Positions 1 through 6,916 of a stretch of 10,063 bases of DNA are shown here, piece after piece. Made by a program: the position numbers and the translations under genes. The first letter of the stretch is position 1; each line of letters starts with the position of its first letter. The stretch spans positions 1 through 10,063 of the forward strand of contig JAUVLC010000089.1 in the NCBI GenBank assembly GCA_030595925.1. The letters run 5' to 3'. The notes under the pieces are model-generated. The model was not told the DNA's origin. It worked only from the letters and a program-made list of their open reading frames with translations, and made no database searches. Source of the DNA: Clostridia bacterium (GTDB taxonomy: Bacteria; CBDUZB01; JAGLHV01).

Positions 1-2259
1 TTAAAAAATCAGAAAAAGTAAACTCCCTATATTTAATAAGGCTACAACAAAACAAGTTCCGGGAATTCCTAAAATAGGTAAAATAAAAATACTGATTAAA
101 AATGCTCCTAAACAAGCACCAAACAAATCCAATCCATAAATAAGACCCGCTGTTTTTGATAATTTTCCCCCCTTAAACTGCAAATATAATTTGTTAGCTA
201 ATGGGAATTGTAATCCTCCGATAAAACCGGCAATTATAGGCAACAAAGCAAAAACAATATTTGACCCCAAATAAAAGCTAATATAATCCGTTCGCTTAGA
301 AAATATCCGGAATAATAACGGAAGAATAAAAGGATAACCACAAACAAGCAGTTGTATTTTAATAAAAAGTCTCAAATTTCCTTTTTTTCTTTCAATCAAT
401 TTGGTAATCCACCACCCTCCTAAAATCAGTCCGAGCATAAAAGAAGTAAGAATAACACTTAATTTGTAGTATACATAACCATAAATAATCTGAAAAGAAA
501 GCAGAGTAACTACTTGAAAAGTGATTTCCGCAAATCCTGTTGTAAATACCGCTAATAAAACAGACCAGGGGAAAATTTTTGCGTAGAATTTCTTTTTTAA
601 TAAAATAAAAATAAAAATAACGATATAAAACAATGCTACTATCAAATAAATTCTTTGTGCAGTAATTACCGTAAACAAATTTTTAAAGCTAACATTAAAA
701 TAACTGTTCCACAAAATCATATCATAAAAATAAGAAATCGGCCGAAAATCAGTATTAACCTTTACTTCTCTTTCCGGATGCAATCTTTGTTGTAAATAAT
801 CTATTCTTTCTTTTGATAATTCCGCTGATAAATAATAATCACGAACATATCGGGTCTGTATGTTGTAATTTTTTAATCTTTGGGCAAGAATAGTCCATTG
901 ATCGGTAAGAGCACCTTTGTTTTTACCGGCAAAGAAAAAACTTACGTCTCCGGGGAAGACTTTTATTTCAGTAAAAACGGTTTTTAATGTTTCTGAAAGT
1001 GAAAGTAAAAGCTGTTTTTGTTCTTCCCCTATATAATTAGGAGAAGAAGTTATTCCAAAGCAAAAAACGCCGTCATCCCGCAAAATTCTTTTTATTTCCT
1101 GAAAAAATTCTTTAGTATAAAACCTGTTCAATTGAGCGGTAAATGGTTCGGGAAGATTAACGATTATAATATCGTAAGTATCCCGGGTTTTTTTAACAAA
1201 AAGACGGCCGTCCATGTTTTTTACATTTAAGCGGGAATCATTCAAAACAGTTTCCGTTAAAGAAGGAATATATTTAGCGGCTAATTTAATTACCAAAGGG
1301 TCTAATTCCACATAATCAATTTTTTTTAAGGGGTATTTAAACATTTCCTCTAAAACTCCCCCTACCCCTCCTCCGATAAGCAGTACTTCCTGCGGAGCTG
1401 GATGTTGAAGAAAAGCAAAGTGCACTATTTTTTCACAGGTCAGCAGATCAGGAACTGTAAACATATATAACCCATTATTGAAAAAAGTATATTGTTCCTC
1501 GTCTTGAGTAACAACAGTATTGCCGTAAGATGAATTTTGTGAGGTTAATAAACGGAAAGGTTCCCATTGTTTTCGGAGGGAATATGAATTTAGGAAATTT
1601 ATTTTACAAAAAATACAAATAATTGTAATTAAAACAAATAATAAACTTAAAATAGCCGTTTTTTTGTTTGTTTTTATGGCCGGGAAAAGAAGAAATGCTG
1701 GAATTAAATTTAAGAAACCAACTGTAGTTAATATAAAAAAAGAATGAAAGCAACGAATCAAAAAAATACTGACTAAAATCCCCCCTGTACTTGTTCCGAT
1801 TGCATCTAAAATATAAACATACCCGATTTGAGTAGATTTTTCTTTATCCAATGAGTAAATATCGCATCCCAGAACAAACAAAAACCCACAAAGCAAACAA
1901 AAAGGCGCAAGCAGAATAAAACTTGCATAAAACATAGGTAAAAATCCGATTATTTCTCCCGGGAGGGTTCCTAATGTCCTGGGCAAGAATCTTATAGCTA
2001 AAAGAGTAAGAAAGGGAAAGAACGCCGCTAGTATTTCTCCGTAAATAAAAAAAAGCAACTTTTTTTTTATCCGTGCAACAAAAAAACGACCCAGTCCCCA
2101 TCCTCCTATACCGACCCAGAAAAGCCAACCGGCTAAGGTAATACCTAAGGAAAGTTCATTACCGTAAAAAACAATCATTAATTCCCGCATTAAAATAATC
2201 TGGCTTACCATAGAAGTAAAACCGATTAAAATCAATGCCGTTGTAAGTTTTTTTCTCAT
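1..2259 (-). CDS. polytopic membrane protein with central spermidine-synthase-like domain
   Basis: The product is 752 aa if read from the ATG at 2257-2259. A TTG nine codons upstream (2284-2286) is the alternative, but the ATG sits directly before the first hydrophobic helix. About seven helices span residues 7-225. A soluble domain (about 230-515) follows, then about seven more helices (530-750). The soluble part is a spermidine-synthase/SAM-methyltransferase Rossmann fold: nucleotide loop LLIGGGVGG (293-301), acidic strand end VELDP (317-321) and DGR (350-352). This is the fused MFS/spermidine-synthase-like type. The expected aminopropyltransferase catalytic strand (D-x-S/T-D-P) reads IIVNLPEP (365-372), so classical spermidine synthesis is doubtful. 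The gene lies 59 nt after the AmrS-like gene on the same strand and is probably co-transcribed. No strong Shine-Dalgarno is visible. The stop is TAA at bases 1-3, so the gene is complete. The membrane and fold assignment is firm; the reaction is unknown. Confidence 0.85.
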   Translation of the reverse strand: MRKKLTTALILIGFTSMVSQIILMRELMIVFYGNELSLGITLAGWLFWVGIGGWGLGRFFVARIKKKLLFFIYGEILAAFFPFLTLLAIRFLPRTLGTLPGEIIGFLPMFYASFILLAPFCLLCGFLFVLGCDIYSLDKEKSTQIGYVYILDAIGTSTGGILVSIFLIRCFHSFFILTTVGFLNLIPAFLLFPAIKTNKKTAILSLLFVLITIICIFCKINFLNSYSLRKQWEPFRLLTSQNSSYGNTVVTQDEEQYTFFNNGLYMFTVPDLLTCEKIVHFAFLQHPAPQEVLLIGGGVGGVLEEMFKYPLKKIDYVELDPLVIKLAAKYIPSLTETVLNDSRLNVKNMDGRLFVKKTRDTYDIIIVNLPEPFTAQLNRFYTKEFFQEIKRILRDDGVFCFGITSSPNYIGEEQKQLLLSLSETLKTVFTEIKVFPGDVSFFFAGKNKGALTDQWTILAQRLKNYNIQTRYVRDYYLSAELSKERIDYLQQRLHPEREVKVNTDFRPISYFYDMILWNSYFNVSFKNLFTVITAQRIYLIVALFYIVIFIFILLKKKFYAKIFPWSVLLAVFTTGFAEITFQVVTLLSFQIIYGYVYYKLSVILTSFMLGLILGGWWITKLIERKKGNLRLFIKIQLLVCGYPFILPLLFRIFSKRTDYISFYLGSNIVFALLPIIAGFIGGLQFPLANKLYLQFKGGKLSKTAGLIYGLDLFGACLGAFLISIFILPILGIPGTCFVVALLNIGSLLFLIF

Positions 2260-2318
2260 TATACAGTTATATTTTATCCTAAACAATCAGATTTTAGAAA
2301 AGGATTATTTGATTTGAG

Positions 2319-3485
2319 TCAAAGAGGTTTTTTGTTCCATACTCCCGGTATTTTTTCTTTACAAAATTTACATTTCTCATTTACTATGTTATTTTCCAAA
2401 ATTTGATAACCATGTCTTTTAATTAGTATTTTTCCACATTTAGGACAATAGGTGCTTTCGGCTTGATGGCCCGGAACATTACCCACAAAAACATACTTCA
2501 GTCCAACCTCACGAGCAATTTTATGCATTTTTTCCAATTTACTTACCGGAGTAGGAGCTACATTTTTCAATTTATAAGTAGGATAAAACCGTGCAAAATG
2601 TATAGGAACATCCTTTCCTAAATTATCCCGTATCCATTCACACATCTCTTTTACAATTTTCGGATCGTCATTATAAGAAGGAATTAATAAATTAGTAATT
2701 TCCAGATGAACTTTATTAGCTTTTAGAATTTTCATAGTTTCCAGCACGGTATTTAAATGTCCTTTTGTCATATCGGAATAAAATTCCTGAGTAAAACCCT
2801 TTAAATCAATGTTTGCCCCATCTAAATATTTAACTAATTTTTTTAACGGCTTGGGATTGAGTGAACCGTTGGAATGATATATGTTTTTTAGCCCGTATTG
2901 ATGTGCAATTTTTGCTGTGTCCAGCATATATTCGTAAAACACAGATGGTTCCGTATAAGTATAAGCAATAGTGGAACATTTATGTTTTATAGCTAATTCT
3001 ACAACTTTTTCAGGGGGCAAATAATAATTGACGGTTTCTTCCGGAGGAAACTGTGAAATTTGCCAATTTTGACAACACTTACACCGATAATTACAACCGG
3101 CAGTAGCAATAGAAAAAGCCATAGTTCCCGGCAAAAAATGAAAAAGTGGTTTTTTTTCAATAGGATCAATATGAACGGCGGTAGGATTGCCGTAAACAAG
3201 CGAATAAAGCTTCCCTCCCTCCGCTTCTCTTACTTTACAAAAACCTCTCATACCGTTACGCAAAGTACAATTTATGGGACAAAGATGACATTGAACAGTC
3301 TCTCCATCCAGTTTTTCATAAAACATTGCTTCTTTACGGTTAATAAACCCTTTTTTCTGAACAAGAGGTTCTGCATAAGAAAAAGGAGAAATACTTAAAA
3401 AAGCTATTCCTCCTATAAGACAAATTTTACAAAACAACTTTCGATATATTTTTCTATGTGCTTTCTCTAAGACAATTTCATCCAT
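2319..3485 (-). CDS. amrS: AmmeMemoRadiSam system radical SAM enzyme (AmrS-like) with N-terminal signal/anchor
   Basis: This 388 aa protein carries the radical SAM 4Fe-4S motif C131-x3-C135-x2-C138, with an extra Cys137. It also has the flanking features of the AmrS (PflA-like) family: an N-terminal cysteine block C66, C69, C73, C83; TYTEP at 176-180; NLLIPSYND at 265-273; and a C-terminal zinc-ribbon-like pair C347-x2-C350 / C372-x2-C375 ending IPGVW. In the family these enzymes belong to a MEMO1/AMMECR1-associated system whose substrate is not settled. Residues about 10-38 form a basic then hydrophobic stretch with a possible cleavage site after SYA, so the enzyme may be anchored or exported. 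Typical cytosolic forms begin near Met54 (base 3326). The continuous open frame with a clear signal-like segment favours the longer start, although neither start has a strong ribosome binding site. The spermidine-synthase-like gene follows. No MEMO1 or AMMECR1 gene is in the window. Confidence 0.9.
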   Translation of the reverse strand: MDEIVLEKAHRKIYRKLFCKICLIGGIAFLSISPFSYAEPLVQKKGFINRKEAMFYEKLDGETVQCHLCPINCTLRNGMRGFCKVREAEGGKLYSLVYGNPTAVHIDPIEKKPLFHFLPGTMAFSIATAGCNYRCKCCQNWQISQFPPEETVNYYLPPEKVVELAIKHKCSTIAYTYTEPSVFYEYMLDTAKIAHQYGLKNIYHSNGSLNPKPLKKLVKYLDGANIDLKGFTQEFYSDMTKGHLNTVLETMKILKANKVHLEITNLLIPSYNDDPKIVKEMCEWIRDNLGKDVPIHFARFYPTYKLKNVAPTPVSKLEKMHKIAREVGLKYVFVGNVPGHQAESTYCPKCGKILIKRHGYQILENNIVNEKCKFCKEKIPGVWNKKPL

Positions 3486-3781
3486 AATATTTTCAACCGA
3501 TTTTAAAATTTAATCTTTTTTTGTTTTTTACAATTTACCCTTTGCCGTTTGCAACCTTCCTTTTTTGTTTTCCTTTCCCTTGATGGGACCCGCCTTAAAG
3601 ATTAGCGGACAAGCAATTCAACTGTCGAATAACTGTCTTTTTTTTTAACTTTGTGCCTGTCTTTAATCTTTGTCTTTATCCGTTGTCTATGGACTATCGA
3701 CTATGGACTGTCTCTTTGTCTTTGTTCTTGTCCGTTATCTATGGACTATCGACTGTGGACTATGGACTGTCTTTTTATCTT
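3486..3781. other. intergenic region, pyrimidine-rich on + strand
   Basis: This roughly 300-base gap lies between the prohibitin-like gene and the AmrS-like gene. It contains no supported ORF; the open frames on the + strand are low-complexity readings of the repeat. Visible content is the heptamer repeat cluster at 3679-3774, recurring TGTCTTT words around it, a 7-bp direct repeat AACTGTC at 3620-3626 and 3631-3637, and polypyrimidine runs. I could not find a convincing promoter for the AmrS gene or a GC-rich terminator for the prohibitin gene, although one or both should lie here. Confidence 0.6.
3679..3774. repeat. two clusters of 7-bp tandem repeats (TATGGAC family)
   Basis: The + strand shows the same block twice, 52 bp apart. 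Copy A is TCCGTTGTC followed by TATGGAC, TATCGAC, TATGGAC, TGTCTCT (heptamers at 3688-3715). Copy B is TCCGTTATC followed by TATGGAC, TATCGAC, TGTGGAC, TATGGAC, TGTCTTT (3740-3774), so it has exactly one extra heptamer. Both are flanked by CTTTGTCTTT-like stretches. The one-unit difference is what slippage or recombination between heptamers produces. Short tandem heptamer families are known in intergenic DNA of several bacterial groups; no function is evident here. Confidence 0.8.
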
Positions 3782-4612
3782 TTATTTCTTCCCTCGTATA
3801 TCAATTAAAGGAACAGACCCTTCTCCCAACATTGTTTGCGGCAATGTTCCATCCCATTTTTTTATCCATTCCAAAGCGATAATATCTTTGTTTACGGTTT
3901 GCCTCAAAAGTCTTTGCTTGGTTGCCTGTGCCTCTGCTTGAAGAATTAATCTCTCTTTTTCTTGCTGAGCCTGTTTCTTTTTGTATTCAGCCGTTTTTAT
4001 TTTTTGTTCTTCAATCTGTTTTTGTTCTACGATCTTGTTAAATTCAGCACTTAAATCGATATTAACCAAATTTACATTTTCTACTACAATATTGTAGCCA
4101 ACCATTTTATTTCTTAATAACTCAGTTATTATCCCTTTTAATTTTTCTCTTTCCACAATAATTTTTTCTACAGGAAATTGTGCGGCACCTATTTTCACCG
4201 ATTCTTCAATAGCCGGAACCATTATTTTTCTTTCATAATCAGAACCCACTTCCTGATGTAATTTACTTACCATACTAGTTTCCAGATGATAATTAACTAC
4301 TGTTCGCACTACTACTGACTGCAAATCTTTAGAGGCAGCCTCGAATTTGCGTTCAAATTTTTGTGTTCGGACATCATACTTTATTACGGTTTCAACAAAG
4401 GGTATTTTAAAATTTAATCCTTCTTCCATTACTACCTTTTTCACGCCGGTAATACGGGAAAATACAACCCCTCTTTCTCCGGCATCAATAACGGCAAATG
4501 GATTTCCTACGGTAATTAAAACTAAAATGGCAACTGCAAAAATTATAAACACACTATACTGTTTAATTTTTTTTAAATCTACCTCCGGTTTCATTTCATA
4601 AACATCAGACAT
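3782..4612 (-). CDS. prohibitin/SPFH (band 7) family membrane protein
   Basis: The 276 aa product has a short charged N terminus, one membrane helix at about 19-39, and an SPFH/band-7 domain at about 40-190. The domain begins with the typical GERGVVFSRITGV segment and includes KYDVRTQKFE and YHLETSMVSKL. A charged Gln/Glu/Lys/Ala-rich coiled coil follows (190-236), then a conserved tail with IIALEWIKKWDGTLPQ. This matches the bacterial prohibitin family, relatives of HflK/HflC that form large ring or cage assemblies around membrane proteases such as FtsH. The protease partner is not in the window. The ATG at 4610-4612 follows a strong GGGAGGT site, and a near-consensus promoter lies 44-80 bases further up, so the gene appears to be its own transcription unit. 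The acidic-basic C terminus (DIRGKK) is complete. Confidence 0.92.
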   Translation of the reverse strand: MSDVYEMKPEVDLKKIKQYSVFIIFAVAILVLITVGNPFAVIDAGERGVVFSRITGVKKVVMEEGLNFKIPFVETVIKYDVRTQKFERKFEAASKDLQSVVVRTVVNYHLETSMVSKLHQEVGSDYERKIMVPAIEESVKIGAAQFPVEKIIVEREKLKGIITELLRNKMVGYNIVVENVNLVNIDLSAEFNKIVEQKQIEEQKIKTAEYKKKQAQQEKERLILQAEAQATKQRLLRQTVNKDIIALEWIKKWDGTLPQTMLGEGSVPLIDIRGKK

Positions 4613-4618
4613 TTTACT

Positions 4619-4625
4619 ACCTCCC
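4619..4625 (-). promoter_or_regulatory. Shine-Dalgarno GGGAGGT for the prohibitin-like gene
   Basis: On the minus strand GGGAGGT lies six bases before the ATG at 4612, the best ribosome binding site in the window, and fixes this start. Confidence 0.8.
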
Positions 4626-4662
4626 TTTAATTTAATAAATTTAACTGCATTTTCTTGCTTGG

Positions 4663-4691
4663 ATTCTACTAAATCATCCTGTTTTTGTCAA
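4663..4691 (-). promoter_or_regulatory. sigma-70-type promoter for the prohibitin-like gene
   Basis: The minus strand reads TTGACA (4686-4691, perfect -35), a 17-base spacer, then TAGAAT (4663-4668, five of six matches to the -10 consensus). A start near 4656 would give a leader of about 44 bases before the ATG at 4612. Just upstream of the -35, an A10 run (4698-4707) within A/T-rich sequence resembles an UP element. A short palindrome overlaps the -35. This is the only convincing promoter in the window. Confidence 0.75.
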
Positions 4692-4695
4692 CAGG
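4678..4695. repeat. inverted repeat over the -35 box (possible operator)
   Basis: CCTGTT (4678-4683) and AACAGG (4690-4695) are perfect 6-bp inverted arms separated by six bases. Together they cover the -35 hexamer of the promoter above. The position is right for a repressor site, but arms this short can arise by chance and no regulator is encoded nearby. Confidence 0.35.
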
Positions 4696-4784
4696 TCTTT
4701 TTTTTTTAAATTTAACCCCCCTTTTATAGTTGATTTTTCAATGGATGTATTCCTTCGTAAATCTTTGTTAATAATTTTGCTAAT

Positions 4785-4807
4785 GAAAAGCATCGAATTT
4801 TTCGATG
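4785..4807 (-). terminator. weak intrinsic terminator after the DUF4846-M23 gene
   Basis: On the minus strand, one base after the TAG stop of the upstream gene, CATCGAA-AAA-TTCGATG forms a perfect 7-bp stem with a 3-base loop and is followed by CTTTTC. The stem has only three G-C pairs and the T tract is short, so termination may be partial. It separates the membrane-protein/peptidase pair from the prohibitin unit. Confidence 0.5.
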
Positions 4808-4808
4808 T

Positions 4809-6320
4809 CTATTCCTTATTAATTTTTTGATAATAATCATACGGCAAAAATTCATTGTTTTTATATTTTAAAAGCATCAGATGGAGATGCGTAGGACTCC
4901 TTGAAGGTTCAGCGGAAAAACCCGTTCTACCCATTGTTCCCAATCTGTCTCCGGCTGAAACTCTTTGTCCCGGTCTTACAATAATATTTTTAAGATGGGC
5001 ATAATAAGAAATAAGATTTTCCTGGGGATGATAGCACCAGACATAATTACCACCTCTGATTTTGCTTCCTGACTGCCAATCTTCAAAAGTAGAAACAACA
5101 ATACCGTCCATCATGGCCAGGACAAAAACCGGTTTTTTACTCTGATCATCTAGACAATCCTGATTCCTGTCACGAATAAATATATCATGAGCCGGATGTC
5201 CACCATGACGATTACCATCAAAAAAGCTATATCCTTTAATTCGGCTATTACCATAAGGAATATTCGGTTTAAATCCATTACCCTGCTTTCCTCCCACATC
5301 AAGAATAGAATATCCTTCTACAGGGAAAACCCATTTATCTAATTTACTAAATTCATGTTTTTGAGCGAATCGATTAAGTCCTCTCATTATTTCAGGAAGT
5401 AATACAGCGGCTTCCTCAATTGAAAGATTAGAATCTCTTACTGCTACTTCAAATCTCTCCCAGTTGGTTATAGCCTTAGTAGTTAAATTCAATGAATTCT
5501 GTTGAATAAAACTCCTTAATACCGGTTTACCATACTGATCATAATTCAGGTGTTTTTCAAGGTATTTAAAATATCCATTTAAGCTAAACCACCCATTAAC
5601 ACCATGCTTATCAGTTGCTTTTTCAATATGACACTCTTGAGCCGGCATAAAACTGTATCCAATAAGATATAACTTCTCTCCTTTATTGTTTTCACAAACA
5701 TCAAATATAATGGAAACATGTCCAATCCCGCCGTCTCTATTTTGAACTATGATATCTCCCGGATGAAGATATTCTTCTTTTACTTTATATAACCCTTTTT
5801 TTTGAGAATATGAATTGGCATAACTACAAGTCCATTTAAAAAACTTTTTGTAACCTGGGTTTTTTCTTCCTTTCTTCCATTTACCATAAATTATTTTTCT
5901 CCCGTTATAATCAGTCAGCCATAACCGGCTATTAAAACCAACTTCTTTTTGATACTCATACCAAAACCGATATGCCCAATCAGCACATTGTTCAATATCT
6001 TGCTTAAAATATAGGGGAATATCAATAACCCGCCAAACCTTATAAAAAAAACAAAAAAATTTAGATAATTTTTTCCTTTTATAAGTTAAAATAGGCGAAT
6101 TAAGGGGTTTAACCGGTAAGAATCTTACCCATTCGGCAAAGGAATTTTTATATATTTCAATTCGTTTATAACCGTTGGGAGTTGGTATTTTGTCGTAAAG
6201 AGAATTTTCAACAGAATAATTTACACTCCCTTTATATTTATACCAGACTTTAGCCTCAGCATATATTTTAAATAAAATAACGGTAATAATCAGAAATGCA
6301 ATTTTAATTATGTTTCTCAT
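4809..6320 (-). CDS. secreted DUF4846-M23 peptidase fusion (putative peptidoglycan hydrolase)
   Basis: The 503 aa protein begins with a signal peptide or anchor (about 1-23, hydrophobic after RNIIK). Residues about 42-255 match DUF4846: IPTPNGYKRI (45-54), SFAEWVRFLPVKPLN (60-74), QCADWAYRFWYEY (111-123), HPGDIIVQ (186-193), GHVSIIFDV (200-208) and SFMPAQECHI (223-232). After a roughly 80-residue linker, residues about 360-490 form an M23/LytM peptidase domain. Its zinc ligands look intact: H375-x3-D379 and H480 of HLH, with H478 and H442 (YAHL) as the active-site histidines. The domain probably cleaves peptidoglycan cross-links in the envelope. The DUF4846 part has an invariant-looking Cys112 and His201, reminiscent of an NlpC/P60-like dyad, but that activity is inference. 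The start ATG overlaps the upstream stop (ATGA) and has no Shine-Dalgarno, so translation is probably coupled to the membrane protein upstream. Confidence 0.88.
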   Translation of the reverse strand: MRNIIKIAFLIITVILFKIYAEAKVWYKYKGSVNYSVENSLYDKIPTPNGYKRIEIYKNSFAEWVRFLPVKPLNSPILTYKRKKLSKFFCFFYKVWRVIDIPLYFKQDIEQCADWAYRFWYEYQKEVGFNSRLWLTDYNGRKIIYGKWKKGRKNPGYKKFFKWTCSYANSYSQKKGLYKVKEEYLHPGDIIVQNRDGGIGHVSIIFDVCENNKGEKLYLIGYSFMPAQECHIEKATDKHGVNGWFSLNGYFKYLEKHLNYDQYGKPVLRSFIQQNSLNLTTKAITNWERFEVAVRDSNLSIEEAAVLLPEIMRGLNRFAQKHEFSKLDKWVFPVEGYSILDVGGKQGNGFKPNIPYGNSRIKGYSFFDGNRHGGHPAHDIFIRDRNQDCLDDQSKKPVFVLAMMDGIVVSTFEDWQSGSKIRGGNYVWCYHPQENLISYYAHLKNIIVRPGQRVSAGDRLGTMGRTGFSAEPSRSPTHLHLMLLKYKNNEFLPYDYYQKINKE

Positions 6321-6805
6321 ATAAAAGGGAATCCACCTAATGATTTTGTAAATTTTTCTTTGATTTTTTTGCCGGTTTTAGCACCGAATAGAGCAAGGAT
6401 AAAAAATATAGGGCAAAACATCCCTAAAGAAACAAGGGCCCCTCCTATTGTTAGATAACGCAATTTACTTACGCTATAATTAAGCCATTTTGGGTCTTTG
6501 GAAAACATTTCTAAAATATATTCATCACCGGCAAAGAAAAAAGATATAATAGTGTGTAAACTTGAAATTACGGCAACCAAAACAATGATTATTCCGGGAA
6601 TTAATAAAGCTATTTTATTTGTTTCGTTTTTCCTGACAATGAGATAGCCACCTATGATTCCGATTGCAAACGAAATTATAAACAAACCCATCCACCCCTT
6701 TAAAAACGGCAAATTTTTAATTAGATATTTAGAAAAAACAACCAAAAACGAAATTATTAAAATTTCGTTCCAGAATTCTTTTATCAGTAAGTTTATTTTT
6801 TTCAT
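6317..6805 (-). CDS. small four-helix membrane protein, unknown function
   Basis: I do not recognise a family for this 162 aa protein. Four hydrophobic segments are visible at about 13-31, 37-57, 65-91 and 117-142. A 25-residue polar loop between helices three and four contains DEYILEMFSKDPKWLNYS, and the tail is basic (GKKIKEKFTK). Its stop overlaps the start of the DUF4846-M23 gene by four bases, a strong sign of one transcript with coupled translation, so it may act with that peptidase, for example as an anchor or immunity-like partner; that role is inference. No good ribosome binding site precedes the ATG at 6805. It lies 111 bases downstream of the phosphoesterase gene. Confidence 0.7.
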   Translation of the reverse strand: MKKINLLIKEFWNEILIISFLVVFSKYLIKNLPFLKGWMGLFIISFAIGIIGGYLIVRKNETNKIALLIPGIIIVLVAVISSLHTIISFFFAGDEYILEMFSKDPKWLNYSVSKLRYLTIGGALVSLGMFCPIFFILALFGAKTGKKIKEKFTKSLGGFPFI

Positions 6806-6916
6806 TTTTCTATTACTTTTTTTTATATGACTTTCTTTTTTTATTCCTGCCTAACGCTAAATTTTCTTTTTTATGTCAAACAGTCAATCCCTTTCCCTTT
6901 ATTCCTATAGTAACCT

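Noticed and set aside
1018-1230. Open frame of about 70 codons on the + strand within the spermidine-synthase-like gene
   Set aside because: It lies wholly inside a well-supported gene on the other strand and has no ribosome binding site or recognisable protein features.
1844-2128. 94-codon minus-strand frame inside the spermidine-synthase-like gene
   Set aside because: It is an alternative frame of conserved membrane helices and has no independent evidence of coding.
3060-3398. Open frame of 112 codons on the + strand inside the AmrS-like gene
   Set aside because: It is antisense to conserved radical SAM and cysteine motifs and its translation is basic, low-complexity and without a family signature.
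3679-3774. Possible CRISPR array or transposon end at the repeated block
   Set aside because: There are only two blocks, the repeat is a 7-bp tandem unit, no unique equal-length spacers occur and no cas or transposase gene is nearby.
3651-3941. Two overlapping + strand open frames across the heptamer repeat
   Set aside because: Their repetitive translation (WTIDYGL, MDYRLWTMD) is simply the heptamer repeat read as codons, and both run into the 3' end of the prohibitin gene.
6874-6887. Two neighbouring -35-like words, TTGACA and TTGACT, on the minus strand before the four-helix membrane protein gene
   Set aside because: Neither has a reasonable -10 at 16-18 bases; the hexamers there are CGTTAG-like or AAATTT-like. 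A promoter may exist here but cannot be supported.
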